From Deltaproteobacteria bacterium (lineage in GTDB: Bacteria; Myxococcota_A; UBA9160; UBA4427), in contig JADJOR010000005.1 in NCBI GenBank assembly GCA_016713665.1, positions 124,001 through 188,000 on the forward strand: a DNA stretch of 64,000 nt, read 5' to 3'. The notes beneath the pieces are model-generated. The model had not been told where the DNA came from and did not search any database. It worked only from the letters and a program-made list of their open reading frames with translations. The position numbers and the translations under genes were made by a program. Of this stretch, positions 25,742-34,888 are shown piece after piece; position 1 is the stretch's first letter; every line of letters starts with the position of its first letter.

Positions 25742-26908
25742 TTGCGCCCCGAGCCCTTCCGCATCGAGGTCGAGCCCGCCCGCGTCGACGACATGAAGCG
25801 CCGCCTCGCCGCGACGCGCTGGGCCCCCGACTTCGGCAACGCCGACTGGGCCTACGGCGTCGAGCGCGGCTGGCTCGAGTCGATGGTCGACTACTGGCGT
25901 GACGAGTTCGACTGGCGTGCGCAGGAGGCGGCGATGAACCGCCTTCCGCATTTCCGCGTCGCGATCGACGGGGTGCCGATCCACTTCGTCCATGCCCGTG
26001 GCCAGGGGCCGAGCCCGCGCCCGCTCGTGCTGACGCACGGCTGGCCATGGACCTTCTGGGACTGGAAGGACGTGATCCCGCGCTTGACGGACCCGGCGGC
26101 ATTCGGCGGCGATCCAAGGCAGAGCTTCGACGTGATCGTGCCCTCTCTCCCCGGCTTCGGCTTCTCGACTCCGCTGACGACGACCGGCCTCGAGCCCAGA
26201 CGCATCGCGCGTCTCTGGGTTCGCCTCATGCGCGACGTCCTCGGCCACGCACGCTTCGGCGCCGTCGGTGGCGACTGGGGCGCGCAGATCACCGGTGAGC
26301 TCGGCATCGACCACGCGGCCGAGGTCTGCGGCATCTACCTGACGATGCCGATCCTGCCCGGCGTCGACGGTCGCTTTCTTCCGGCCGAGGCCTACGCCGC
26401 CGACGAGCAGTGGATGGTCGCTCGACGCGACGAGGCGCTCCCGCTCATCGCGAGCCACATCGCGGTCCACATGCACGACCCGCAGACCCTGGCCTACGCG
26501 CTCGCCGATTCGCCCGTCGGGACGGCGGCCTGGATCTGGGAGCGACGGCGCGCCTGGAGCGATTGTGGCGGTGACGTCGCCGGCCTCTTCGGCCGCGACT
26601 TCCTCTGCGCGACCGCCTCGCTCTACTGGCTCACGAACACGATCGGCTCCTCGCTCCGGATCTACAAGGAGGCGTTCAACCCGACGACGACGCCGGCGCC
26701 GCGCGCAGACCTGCGGGTCAAGACGCCGGTCGGGCTCGCGATCGCGCCGAAGGAGCTCGCCTACATGCCGCGGGCGATGGCCGAGGAGCGCTGCGACCTG
26801 CGCCGCTGGACGCTCCTGCCGCGCGGCGGCCATTTCGCGCCGGCGGAGCAGCCCGAGGCGATCGCGAGCGACGTTCGGGCGTTCTTCGGCGCGCTGGAGG
26901 CCTGGTAG
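25742..26908 (+). CDS. Epoxide hydrolase, microsomal-type (EHN domain)
   Basis: A 388-residue alpha/beta hydrolase with the N-terminal EHN domain (FRIEVEPARVDDMKRRLAAT, WAPDFGNADWAYGV). The oxyanion motif is THGWPWTFWDWKDV, the nucleophile Asp178 in VGGDWGAQITGE, and the base His in RGGHFAPAEQPEAI. It opens an epoxide to a vicinal diol. The gene starts at TTG at 25742, eight bases after the SDR stop, with GAGGCGGG upstream; no ATG is in a suitable place. A paralogue lies at 50823-52046. The two share WAPDF/AAPDFGNxDW and WSDCGGDV. Confidence 0.9.
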   Translation: MRPEPFRIEVEPARVDDMKRRLAATRWAPDFGNADWAYGVERGWLESMVDYWRDEFDWRAQEAAMNRLPHFRVAIDGVPIHFVHARGQGPSPRPLVLTHGWPWTFWDWKDVIPRLTDPAAFGGDPRQSFDVIVPSLPGFGFSTPLTTTGLEPRRIARLWVRLMRDVLGHARFGAVGGDWGAQITGELGIDHAAEVCGIYLTMPILPGVDGRFLPAEAYAADEQWMVARRDEALPLIASHIAVHMHDPQTLAYALADSPVGTAAWIWERRRAWSDCGGDVAGLFGRDFLCATASLYWLTNTIGSSLRIYKEAFNPTTTPAPRADLRVKTPVGLAIAPKELAYMPRAMAEERCDLRRWTLLPRGGHFAPAEQPEAIASDVRAFFGALEAW

Positions 26909-27057
26909 GCGGCGGCCGTGGCCACCGGTCGCATTCTGCCCCAGCCTGTGGCACGAGGGCGCAGGGCAGAGCGCTCGAGAGTCGGTCCATGCCCCGCTGC
27001 CGGGGCACATCGCTTGCATCGCCCTCGCCGACCCACGCCGTCACCGGAGCCGTGCCC

Positions 27058-28575
27058 ATGCCCCAGCCCAGCCAGAAGAGCCAGAAGAGCCCGAAGAGCC
27101 CGAACGTGCCGGAGCGCGTAGAACACTTCGACGTCCTGATCGTCGGCGCCGGCATCTCCGGAGTCGGCGGCGCCAAACATCTCCGGGACCAATGCCCCGG
27201 CAAGACGTTCGTCGTGCTCGATGCGCTCGAGTCGTACGGCGGGACCTGGCTCACCCACAAATATCCCGGCATCCGATCCGACAGCGATCTCTATACCTTC
27301 GGCTACCGCTTCAAGCCCTGGACGAACGCGCCGATCGCGAGCGCGGAAGCGATCCTCGATTACATGGGCGAGGTGATCGCCGAGAACGGGCTCGCGCCGC
27401 ACATCCGCTACCGCCACTGGATCGACTCGGCCGCCTGGTCCTCGCAGACGAATCTCTGGACGGTGGACGCGCACCGAACCGATACGGGCGAGCGCTTCCG
27501 ATTCACGACGCGCTTCCTCTGGATGTGCCAGGGCTACTACGACCACGCGAAAGGCCATACGCCCGAGTGGAAGGACATGGCCCTCTTCCGCGGAACGATC
27601 GTCCACCCGCAGAGCTGGCCCGCGGACCTCGACTACGAGAACAAGCAGGTCCTCGTGATCGGCTCGGGCGCGACGACCGCGACGGTCGTGCCCGCGATCG
27701 CCGCGAAGACGGCGCATACGACGGTCCTGCAGCGCTCGCCGACCTACTTCCTCCCCGCGCCCAACGTCAACGAGCTCGCGGATCTGCTGCGCACGCTGCA
27801 GATCGACGAGACCTGGATCCACGAGATCGTGCGGCGCAAGATCCTCCACGATCAGGACCTGTTCACGAAGCGCGCCCGCGAAGAGAGCGACACCGTGAAG
27901 AAGGAGCTGCTCGACGCCGTGCGCGCCTACGTCGGCGACGAGGAGGTCGAGCGGAACTTCACGCCGAAGTATCGCCCCTGGCAGCAGCGCCTCGCGTTCG
28001 TGCCGGAGGGCGATCTCTTCAAGGGGATCCTCGCCGGCAAGGCGTCGGTCGTGACGGACGAGATCGACCGATTCACCGAGAAGGGCGTCCTGTTGAAATC
28101 CGGGCGGGAGCTCGTGGCCGACATCATCGTCACGGCGACCGGCTTCGACCTCTCGATCCTCGGCAACATCGCCTTCACGATCGACGGCGAGCCCCTCGCC
28201 CTGAACGACACCATCACCTACCGCGGCATGATGTTCACCGGCGTCCCGAACCTGCTCTGGATCTTCGGCTACTTCCGCGCCTCCTGGACGCTCCGCGTCG
28301 ACCTGCTCGCCGACTTCGTCTGCCGGCTGCTGAACCACATGGATCGCATCGGCGCGAAGAAGATCGAGGTCGCGCTCCGGCCGGAGGACGAAGGTCTGCC
28401 GAAGCTCCCCTGGATCGACCCGGACAACTTCAACCCCAGCTACCTGATGCGCGCGATGAACGCGCTCCCGAAGCGGCTCGACCGGCCCGAGTGGCAGCAC
28501 ACGCAGGATTATTGGCGGGAGAAGACGGCGATCCCGGCGATCGAGCTCGACGGGAAGGAGTTCGTCTACCGCTGA
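27058..28575 (+). CDS. Flavin monooxygenase, EthA-type Baeyer-Villiger enzyme
   Basis: A 505-residue class B flavoprotein. The FAD motif is VLIVGAGISGVGGAKHL, the NADPH motif VLVIGSGATTATVVPAIA, and between them the Baeyer-Villiger/FMO fingerprint FRGTIVHPQSWPADLDY (FxGxxxHxxxW). LQRSPTYFLPAP and TATGFDLSILGNI are typical of EthA-like enzymes, which insert oxygen next to ketones or oxidise sulfur and nitrogen. The chosen ATG at 27058 follows CGGAG; the first 20 residues are Lys/Ser/Gln-rich. Its last ten bases overlap the convergent cytochrome gene. Confidence 0.9.
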   Translation: MPQPSQKSQKSPKSPNVPERVEHFDVLIVGAGISGVGGAKHLRDQCPGKTFVVLDALESYGGTWLTHKYPGIRSDSDLYTFGYRFKPWTNAPIASAEAILDYMGEVIAENGLAPHIRYRHWIDSAAWSSQTNLWTVDAHRTDTGERFRFTTRFLWMCQGYYDHAKGHTPEWKDMALFRGTIVHPQSWPADLDYENKQVLVIGSGATTATVVPAIAAKTAHTTVLQRSPTYFLPAPNVNELADLLRTLQIDETWIHEIVRRKILHDQDLFTKRAREESDTVKKELLDAVRAYVGDEEVERNFTPKYRPWQQRLAFVPEGDLFKGILAGKASVVTDEIDRFTEKGVLLKSGRELVADIIVTATGFDLSILGNIAFTIDGEPLALNDTITYRGMMFTGVPNLLWIFGYFRASWTLRVDLLADFVCRLLNHMDRIGAKKIEVALRPEDEGLPKLPWIDPDNFNPSYLMRAMNALPKRLDRPEWQHTQDYWREKTAIPAIELDGKEFVYR

Positions 28576-28970
28576 GCGGGCGCCTTCTGGAGCGAATGGA
28601 GATAGTTCGCCGCGTCCCAGATCGCCTCTTCGGAGAGGGTCCCGGCGAAGGCCGGCATGACGTCCCCCCGTCCGTAGGCGATGCGCGCTGCGATCCGCGC
28701 GGCGGACTTCGTGTACTCGGGCGCGAGGAAGTTCGTCGGAACGGCCTCGAGCTCGCTCGCGCGAGGCCCGTTGCCATCCGCCCGGTCGCCGTGGCAGGAA
28801 GCGCAGCTCGCCGCGAAGACCTGCTGGCCTCGAGCCAGCGTGTCCGGGTCGCTCGCCGTCGGATTGTCCTTGCGCATGAAGAGCGCCATCCGGACGTGCG
28901 AGCAGCCGGTCGTCGCGACGACCGCGCCGAGGACGACAAGGAGAAGCAGAAGCCTCGTTACGGACGGCAT
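28566..28970 (-). CDS. Lipoprotein c-type cytochrome
   Basis: A 134-residue mono-heme cytochrome. The signal peptide ends in a lipobox (VATTGCS), so it is probably lipid-anchored facing the periplasm. The heme site is CASCHGDRADGNGPR at about residues 55-59, and the distal Met is in GDVMPAFAGTLSEEAIW. Such cytochromes shuttle electrons to oxidases or accept them from periplasmic dehydrogenases; the partner is unknown. The gene is convergent with, and overlaps by ten bases, the BVMO gene. Confidence 0.85.
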   Translation of the reverse strand: MPSVTRLLLLLVVLGAVVATTGCSHVRMALFMRKDNPTASDPDTLARGQQVFAASCASCHGDRADGNGPRASELEAVPTNFLAPEYTKSAARIAARIAYGRGDVMPAFAGTLSEEAIWDAANYLHSLQKAPAQR

Positions 28971-29010
28971 GACCCGGAGCTCCCCTCCTGAGTTCGAATT
29001 GATGTCGGAC

Positions 29011-29868
29011 TCAGTCCAGATGCAGGTCGACGCCCGCGTCCAGCAGGACTTGTCGATTGTATTCCGCGTCGCTCGCGAGGGAGCCGAGCCGGATCCACGC
29101 CTCGTCGGAGTGCGAGAGGCGCCAGCCGAGCAGCGGCAACATGTCCGGCCCGACCGGATGCCGGAGCCGCGCATCCTGGCCCTCGATCACCTCGCGGATC
29201 TTCCGGCTCACGAGATCCGCCGGCGCCTGCGGCTTGTCGGGATTGCGGAAGAAGGCATGCACGCGGCGGCCGTGGGGATAGATCGTGTCGGGCGAGTACT
29301 GCGGGAGGCTCGTCGTCGCCATCGCCGTGTCGATGATGCCCGGCTCGACCAGCGCGACCCGGATCCCGTGGCCGGCGACCTCCTGGGCGAGCGACTCGCT
29401 GAAGCTCTCGAGGGCGAACTTCGAGGCGCTGTAGGCCGCCTGCCCGAAGAAGGCGACCCGGCCGGCGATCGAGGTCACGTTGACGATGCAGCCGCTTCCG
29501 CGCTTGCGCATCGCCGGCAGGACCTGCTTCACGCAGCGGACAGCCCCGAAGAAATTCGTCTGCATCACCTGCTGGAACCGCTCGATGCTCTCGTCCTCGA
29601 CGGCGTCGATGCTGTAGATGCCGGCGTTGTTGACGAGGGCGTTGATCGAGTCGGCGTGCCTGCCGAAAACCGCAGCGACCGAAGCGTCGTCGTCGACGTC
29701 GAGGGCCTCCACGGTGAGCGGAAGCCGTTCCTCGACGGCGCGCTTCGCGAGATCGCAGGAACCGGGGCTGCGCAGGGTCGCGACGACCTCGTGGCCCGCT
29801 CGCGCGAGCAGGAGGGCGGTGTCGTAGCCGATGCCGCGGCTGCAGCCGGTGACGAGAATCTTCGACAT
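29011..29868 (-). CDS. SDR family oxidoreductase (retinol-dehydrogenase-like)
   Basis: A 285-residue SDR: KILVTGCSRGIGYDTALLLA, NNAGIYSIDA, catalytic Ser in VNVTSIAGRV and Tyr-Ser-Ala-Ser-Lys in AAYSASKFALES, then VALVEPGIIDTAM. This composition matches the 17-beta-hydroxysteroid/retinol dehydrogenase-like group. It starts ATG with AGGAGG six bases before. It is 35 bases downstream of the CaiB gene and probably co-transcribed with it. Confidence 0.87.
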   Translation of the reverse strand: MSKILVTGCSRGIGYDTALLLARAGHEVVATLRSPGSCDLAKRAVEERLPLTVEALDVDDDASVAAVFGRHADSINALVNNAGIYSIDAVEDESIERFQQVMQTNFFGAVRCVKQVLPAMRKRGSGCIVNVTSIAGRVAFFGQAAYSASKFALESFSESLAQEVAGHGIRVALVEPGIIDTAMATTSLPQYSPDTIYPHGRRVHAFFRNPDKPQAPADLVSRKIREVIEGQDARLRHPVGPDMLPLLGWRLSHSDEAWIRLGSLASDAEYNRQVLLDAGVDLHLD

Positions 29869-29903
29869 GCTGGTCCTCCTGTTCGGGCTTCGATCCGATC
29901 TCC

Positions 29904-32288
29904 CTAACTCGCCGCCTCGAGCACCCCCGCCGCGAGCTTCGCCTCGATCTCCTCTTCCGACAGCCCGAGCACGTCCCGTGCGATCGCGCGCGTGTGCTCG
30001 CCCATGAGCGGGGCCTGGAAGATCGTGACGTCCTGCATGCCGCTCGCGTGGAAGCACGGGCCCTCCATCGCCATCCAGCCGACGATCTGCTGGTCGAGCC
30101 AGCGGACGTAGCCGCGGGCCTGATAGTGGGGATCGTGGATCTGATCGCGGGCGGTGAACATGGGGGCGCAGGGGACCTTGAACATCTGCAGGATCGAGGT
30201 CACGCCGAGCTTCGTCCGCGCCTTCGTCCACTCCGTGAGCGCGGCGTCGAGCTCGTTCTGGGTCGCCAGGCGCCCCGCGGCGGTCGCATAGCGCGGATCC
30301 TTCGTCCACTCCGGGTCGCCGATCGCCATCTTGAGCTTCGCCCAGTCGGCGTCGTCCCGGACGCTGATCGTGACCCATTGGTCCACGCCGGCGCAGGGAT
30401 AGGTCCCCCACGGCGCGCCGCGATCGCTGCGATTGCCGCGCGGCTTCACGCTGCCGGGCGCGATGCCCTCCTTCAGCAGCAGATCGCCGAGCATGTGGAC
30501 GACCGCCTCGGCCTGGGCGACCGACGCGTGGCCGCCGCGGCCCGTCTTGCGCCGGCGCAGGACGGCGGCGAGCGCGGAGATCGCGAGCAGGCGCCCCGCG
30601 AGATGGTCCGGGAAGATCGAGGTCGAGCCTGCGGGCTCGTCGCCCTGCTCGTAGTCCCAGAGATGGACGAGGCCGCCGATCGGCTGGGTCGAGGGGCCGT
30701 AGCCGATCCAGTCAGCCCAGGCGCCGTGGTCGCCGAGCAGCTGGCTGCTCGCGAGCACGATGCGCGGATTCGTCTTCGAGAGCGCTTCGTAGCCGACGCC
30801 GAGGGAGTCCATCGTGCCGGTCGAGCCGTTCTCCGTGACGATGTCGGCGTGGCGCGCGAGCTCGTGGAGGAGGCGCTTGCCCTCCTCGGTCTTCAGGTTG
30901 ATGCCGAGCCCGCGCTTCGAGCGCGACGACGACGCGAAGGAGCCCGAGAGCGGCGTCGACATGACGGTCCGGATGAAGTCGGGATAGGTCCTGCTCTCGA
31001 TCTTGATGACGTCCGCGCCGTACTCGGCGAAGAGCCGGGCGGCTTCGACGCCGACGCCGCCGATGCCGAAATCGAGCAGCCGGAGATCCTCGAAGGGCCG
31101 CGACGGCGCAGGCCGCGGGTGGACCGGCTTCGAGCGGTGGTCGGGCCAGAGGCCGGCGGCGATCCGCGCCGAGTGCTCGCCCTTCTCCGGCGCGCGCGTC
31201 CGGAAGCCCTGCCGCTCGCGGTCGATCTCGAAGAAGCCGGCGGGCACCGGCCCCCGCTCGCCGCGCGCGTACTCCGCGTCGACGAAGGTCTTGCGCGAGC
31301 GGAAGTGGACGTTCTCGAGGACCTCGCCCGGGGCGAGGACCGGGGTACAGACGATCCCGCGCTTCTGGGCCTCGAACGCGACCTCTTCGTGGGTCATCGT
31401 CGCGAACAGGTCGCCGATCATGACGTTCAGCGCCTCGGCGATCTCCATCCGGCCGAGGAAGCTCTCGTACTTCTTGTCCTGGAGATACTCGGGCTCCCCG
31501 AGCCAGGCGCGCATCGCCTGCCACTGCCGCGGCGACAGGATCACCAGCCGCACGAAGCCGCCCTTGCACGGGAAGATGCGGTACATCGGCCCGGAGCCGA
31601 AGCGCGTCTGCGGCGCCTCCTGGAGCTTCGCGTCGGTCATCGAGCCGTTCGAGAAGGACCAGTCGGTCTGCTGGGCGACGGCTTCCAGGACGGAGAGATC
31701 GATCGTCTGGCCGTAGCCCGTGCGCTCGCGCTGGTAGAGCGCGGTCATCGACGCGAAGGCGCCCATCACGCCGGCGATGTCGTAGGCCATGGCCCCGGGC
31801 GTCAGCAGCGGCTCGCGCCCCTGCACCCCCGCCTTGAACTGCATGCCCGAGACCGAGCACATCGTCGCGTCGGTCGCGACCCAGTCGCGGTAGGGCCCCG
31901 TCTGCCCGAAGTCCGAGATCGAGAGCACGACCAGATGCGGAAAGCGCTCCGACAGGGTCTTCGGATCGAGGCCGAGCGAAGCCATCCGCCCGGGCATCTC
32001 GGACTCGATGAAGACGTCCGCGCGCGCGAGCAGGTCGAGCAACGATGCGCGCCCCGCCTCGCTCTCGAGGTCGAGGACGTGACCCAGCTTGTTCGCATTG
32101 CGATAGGCGAAGTAGAGGCTCGTGCCCGAAGGCGCGAAGGGCGGGAGCAATCGCGAGCGCGCCCCGGTCGGCGGCTCGACCCGGATCACCTCGGCGCCGA
32201 AGTCGGCGAGGAGACGGCCGGCGAGCTCGCCCTTTTCGTCGGCGAGGTCGACCACGCGGTAGCCAGCGAGGGGGAGGATCTGTGTCAT
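29904..32288 (-). CDS. Tandem CaiB/BaiF (class III) CoA-transferase
   Basis: A 794-residue protein made of two complete class III CoA-transferase domains in one chain, about residues 1-390 and 400-794. The first has VVDLADEKGELAGRLLADFG and the catalytic Asp170 in TPGAMAYDIAGVMGAFAS; the second has LRLLDFGIGGVGVEAARLFA and its own Asp561 in SIFPDHLAGRLLAIS. Single-domain members dimerise as interlocked rings, so the fusion is a built-in heterodimer. They move CoA between carboxylic acids, here likely a hydrophobic acid. It lies between a phosphotransferase gene and an SDR on the same strand. Start at ATG 32288 with GAGGAG. Confidence 0.9.
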   Translation of the reverse strand: MTQILPLAGYRVVDLADEKGELAGRLLADFGAEVIRVEPPTGARSRLLPPFAPSGTSLYFAYRNANKLGHVLDLESEAGRASLLDLLARADVFIESEMPGRMASLGLDPKTLSERFPHLVVLSISDFGQTGPYRDWVATDATMCSVSGMQFKAGVQGREPLLTPGAMAYDIAGVMGAFASMTALYQRERTGYGQTIDLSVLEAVAQQTDWSFSNGSMTDAKLQEAPQTRFGSGPMYRIFPCKGGFVRLVILSPRQWQAMRAWLGEPEYLQDKKYESFLGRMEIAEALNVMIGDLFATMTHEEVAFEAQKRGIVCTPVLAPGEVLENVHFRSRKTFVDAEYARGERGPVPAGFFEIDRERQGFRTRAPEKGEHSARIAAGLWPDHRSKPVHPRPAPSRPFEDLRLLDFGIGGVGVEAARLFAEYGADVIKIESRTYPDFIRTVMSTPLSGSFASSSRSKRGLGINLKTEEGKRLLHELARHADIVTENGSTGTMDSLGVGYEALSKTNPRIVLASSQLLGDHGAWADWIGYGPSTQPIGGLVHLWDYEQGDEPAGSTSIFPDHLAGRLLAISALAAVLRRRKTGRGGHASVAQAEAVVHMLGDLLLKEGIAPGSVKPRGNRSDRGAPWGTYPCAGVDQWVTISVRDDADWAKLKMAIGDPEWTKDPRYATAAGRLATQNELDAALTEWTKARTKLGVTSILQMFKVPCAPMFTARDQIHDPHYQARGYVRWLDQQIVGWMAMEGPCFHASGMQDVTIFQAPLMGEHTRAIARDVLGLSEEEIEAKLAAGVLEAAS

Positions 32289-32358
32289 CGGTTCGGGGCT
32301 CCTCGAGCTTCGGGTATCGGTCTTCGAGAGTCGGTGTTCGAGAGTCGGTCGTCGAAAT

Positions 32359-33792
32359 TCAGTCTTCGAGCGGCGGGAAGGAAGCGTTCTGCTGTTCGCG
32401 CAAGACGGGATGGAGCAGCGACTCCTCCCGGACCAGACGACGGTGGAAATAGCGAATGAGCTCGGCATCGCGCTCGGGGCCCGCCTCGAGGACGAGGCGT
32501 TCGAGGAGGAGATCCGCCTCCTGCCAGGTCGTGGGCCGCGTGCCCAGGATCCTGCCGACGTCGTCGAGATCGTCTGCCTCGAGGGCGGCGCCATGGCGGT
32601 CCGAGTTTTCGAGATAGACGGCGAGGCGGTGCATGCGATCGAAGTCGTAGGCCCGCTCTTCCGCGGCGGCGTCCGGGACGGACGAGCGCCCCGTGCGCGC
32701 GTCCGAGCGCGCGTCCTCGATCGCGCCGACCGCCCGCGCCGGATCGAGCAGGTCGACGAGGTGGGCATGGGCGACGGCGCGGCGCGACGGCGCGGCTTCG
32801 GGCAGCCGGGGCGGCTCGAGGGGAACGCCGGTGAAGCGCGCCATCACCTCGAGCCCGCAGCGGCCGTAGACGACGAACCAGCCGAGATACTGGACGTAGT
32901 TCGCGTCGCGGCCGGGCTTCGCGACGACGGAGGCGAGGGAGAGCGGGTTCACGAGGGCGAAGCGGATGGTGTGGTAGTCGATCGCACGCAGATCGATGTC
33001 CCGACCGCTGATCTCGCCGTAACGATTCATGGCTCGGCCGAGATCGCCGATCGGCTCGGAGAGATCCCGCGTGCGCAGGGCCGCGAGGTCCGCGGCGTAG
33101 TCGCCGATGTAGCCCATCTCGAAGTCGATCAGGCCGGTCAGCCCGGCGTCGTCGAACATGAACTGCCCGGCGTCGCAGGCGAGGAACGAGAGCTCGTGCC
33201 GGTCCCGGGGCACGTTGCGTTTGCACCAGGCGAGCTGGAACTCGATCATCGGCTCGGGCCGCTGCTTCGAGGCCCGATACGCGCGCTCGTAGCGCCGCGT
33301 CTCGCCGAGCCCGATCTGCTCGGCGCTCCGCGGTCGGTCGAAGCCGATCGCCTCGAACTCCTCGATCGGGATCGAGTGGATCTTCGAGAGCTGGATCAGA
33401 TACTCGTCGAGCACCGCCCGCCGATGACGCTCGTCCTTCGCCGTCGCCAGATTGAAGCGCCCGGGCAGGCGCTCGAGGACGAGGCCGGGCGGGTCGGTCG
33501 AGAGCCCGTGGACGTGGGGGACGCGGATGCCGTTTTTCTCGAGGACCTCGAGGACGCGCATCTCGCGCTCGAGGGGGCGGGCGTCGCGGGCCCACTCGCT
33601 GCGGGCGCCGCGCCAGTAGAGGCGGAGGCGCGCCCCGTTCCGCTCGAGCTCGAAGAAGCAGGCCGGTCGCCAGCGCGGTTGCGGCTCCCAGGCGACGACG
33701 CGGCCGCCGAGCGTGCGTTCGGCCCAGTCGAAGGCCCGACGCCAGCGCTCCGGCAGCTTCGCGCGCACCGCCTCCGACAGCTCGATCCGCAC
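32359..33792 (-). CDS. Aminoglycoside-phosphotransferase-like kinase fold protein
   Basis: A 477-residue protein with the APH/choline-kinase fold in residues 1-330. Landmarks are MRVLEVLEKNGIRVPHVHGL and LVLERLPGRFNL for the ATP pocket, and the catalytic region FLACDAGQFMFDDAGL with Asp207 and metal-binding Asp223 in IDFEMGYIGDYAADLA. The usual His before the catalytic Asp is Cys, and the Asn four residues after is not conserved, so activity may be unusual. The C-terminal 130 residues are helical and unassigned. The GTG start at 33792 follows GGGAGG. Relatives beside CoA-transferases or acyl-CoA dehydrogenases are known as ACAD10-like kinases. Confidence 0.75.
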   Translation of the reverse strand: MRIELSEAVRAKLPERWRRAFDWAERTLGGRVVAWEPQPRWRPACFFELERNGARLRLYWRGARSEWARDARPLEREMRVLEVLEKNGIRVPHVHGLSTDPPGLVLERLPGRFNLATAKDERHRRAVLDEYLIQLSKIHSIPIEEFEAIGFDRPRSAEQIGLGETRRYERAYRASKQRPEPMIEFQLAWCKRNVPRDRHELSFLACDAGQFMFDDAGLTGLIDFEMGYIGDYAADLAALRTRDLSEPIGDLGRAMNRYGEISGRDIDLRAIDYHTIRFALVNPLSLASVVAKPGRDANYVQYLGWFVVYGRCGLEVMARFTGVPLEPPRLPEAAPSRRAVAHAHLVDLLDPARAVGAIEDARSDARTGRSSVPDAAAEERAYDFDRMHRLAVYLENSDRHGAALEADDLDDVGRILGTRPTTWQEADLLLERLVLEAGPERDAELIRYFHRRLVREESLLHPVLREQQNASFPPLED

Positions 33793-34060
33793 GCCACGAC
33801 CTCCCGCTGCAGTCCTGCGCGAATCCCCTGCGCAACCGACTGCGCCGCCCGCTGCAACGACCCGGCCGTACGGTACTCGCATCCCCGCCATCGATCGACG
33901 GAGTCCGGGCGAAGAAGCGGGAATGAAGCGCGAAGTAGGGAAGTTCGGGGCGGAACCCTCAAGACCCGTCTGCGGCCATCCGAGGGAGCGTGGACGGGCA
34001 AGTTCCGGGGCGTTCGAGTCCCACGGGGCAAATCCGCCCGACCCGAATCGGAGAAGAGCC

Positions 34061-34561
34061 ATGGGAACCGCGGTGTGGATCGAGAAGGCGCAATTCCGGA
34101 TGAACGCCGCGGCCGAGCGCGCGGCGGTCGCCCAGCTGAAGACGAGCTTTCCCTCGCAATCCGTCTTCCTCGAGATGGGCATCGGCCGGGACGAGCACGC
34201 CTATCGCAGCTTCGCCGCCGCCCAGACCTTCGCCGAGACCCTGCGCGCGCTGGTCGCCCTCGGCGAGCACGCCATCCTCCAGGAGACCCCCGGCGGCGGC
34301 ATCAGCGGCATGGGCCGCGAGGGCATGATGGACGAGCTGCCGGCCCGACCGATGGCCCGCTTCTTCGATGCCGTCGCCCGCTTCGTCGAGCCCGGCAGCT
34401 TCATCGAGTTCGAGACCGACCGCGCCAGCGTCGCGACCCGCTTCGAGTTCATGAACGGACGCCTGCGCGTCGTCGAGCGCGAGCTCGGCGCCGACGAGAT
34501 GGGCGATTGGGGCGTCATCGAGCACGACCGCACGGAGATCCTGCTCGACCCGTTGCCCTGA
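34061..34561 (+). CDS. Conserved-looking soluble protein of unknown function
   Basis: A 166-residue cytoplasmic protein, not assigned. It contains MGIGRDEHAYRSFAAAQTFA, a Gly-rich loop QETPGGGISGMGREGMMDEL and a C-terminal beta-rich part (FIEFETDRASVATRFEFMNG). No cysteine, signal or membrane segment. The ATG has CGGAGAAG before it. It is divergent from the kinase-like gene by 268 bases and is followed, after 99 bases, by the toxin-antitoxin pair. Confidence 0.55.
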   Translation: MGTAVWIEKAQFRMNAAAERAAVAQLKTSFPSQSVFLEMGIGRDEHAYRSFAAAQTFAETLRALVALGEHAILQETPGGGISGMGREGMMDELPARPMARFFDAVARFVEPGSFIEFETDRASVATRFEFMNGRLRVVERELGADEMGDWGVIEHDRTEILLDPLP

Positions 34562-34660
34562 GCGCCGCCGGAACTCCCGATCTCCCGAGTCGGGCCGGCC
34601 CGATCTTCGCTCCCGGTGTCGATCTCGCTCGTACGAACGAGGCCATGCTACCTAGCGAAC

Positions 34661-34888
34661 ATGGTGAAACGCCTCGTCCGATCCGGAAACAGCCTCGCGC
34701 TCATCATCGACCGACCGCTTCTCGACGCAATGAGCATCGACGCGGAGACCGATCTCGAGGTCTCGACGGACGGTGACGTGCTCGTCATCACGCCCGTGCG
34801 CGATCGGAAGCGGACGAAGCGGGTCGCCGAGCTCGTCTCGGAGGCCCACGAGCACTACGGCGGTGTGTTCCGCCGACTCGCCGAGTGA
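34661..34888 (+). CDS. AbrB/MazE-family antitoxin
   Basis: A 75-residue SpoVT/AbrB-type DNA-binding antitoxin: VKRLVRSGNSLALIIDRPLL then DAMSIDAETDLEVSTDGDV and LVITPVR, the swapped-hairpin beta fold. It would bind its toxin and repress the operon. The start is set at ATG 34661 (MVKRLVRSG); a longer frame begins at 34616. Its stop overlaps the GTG of the downstream Doc-like toxin (GTGA), the usual order for this pair. Confidence 0.82.
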   Translation: MVKRLVRSGNSLALIIDRPLLDAMSIDAETDLEVSTDGDVLVITPVRDRKRTKRVAELVSEAHEHYGGVFRRLAE

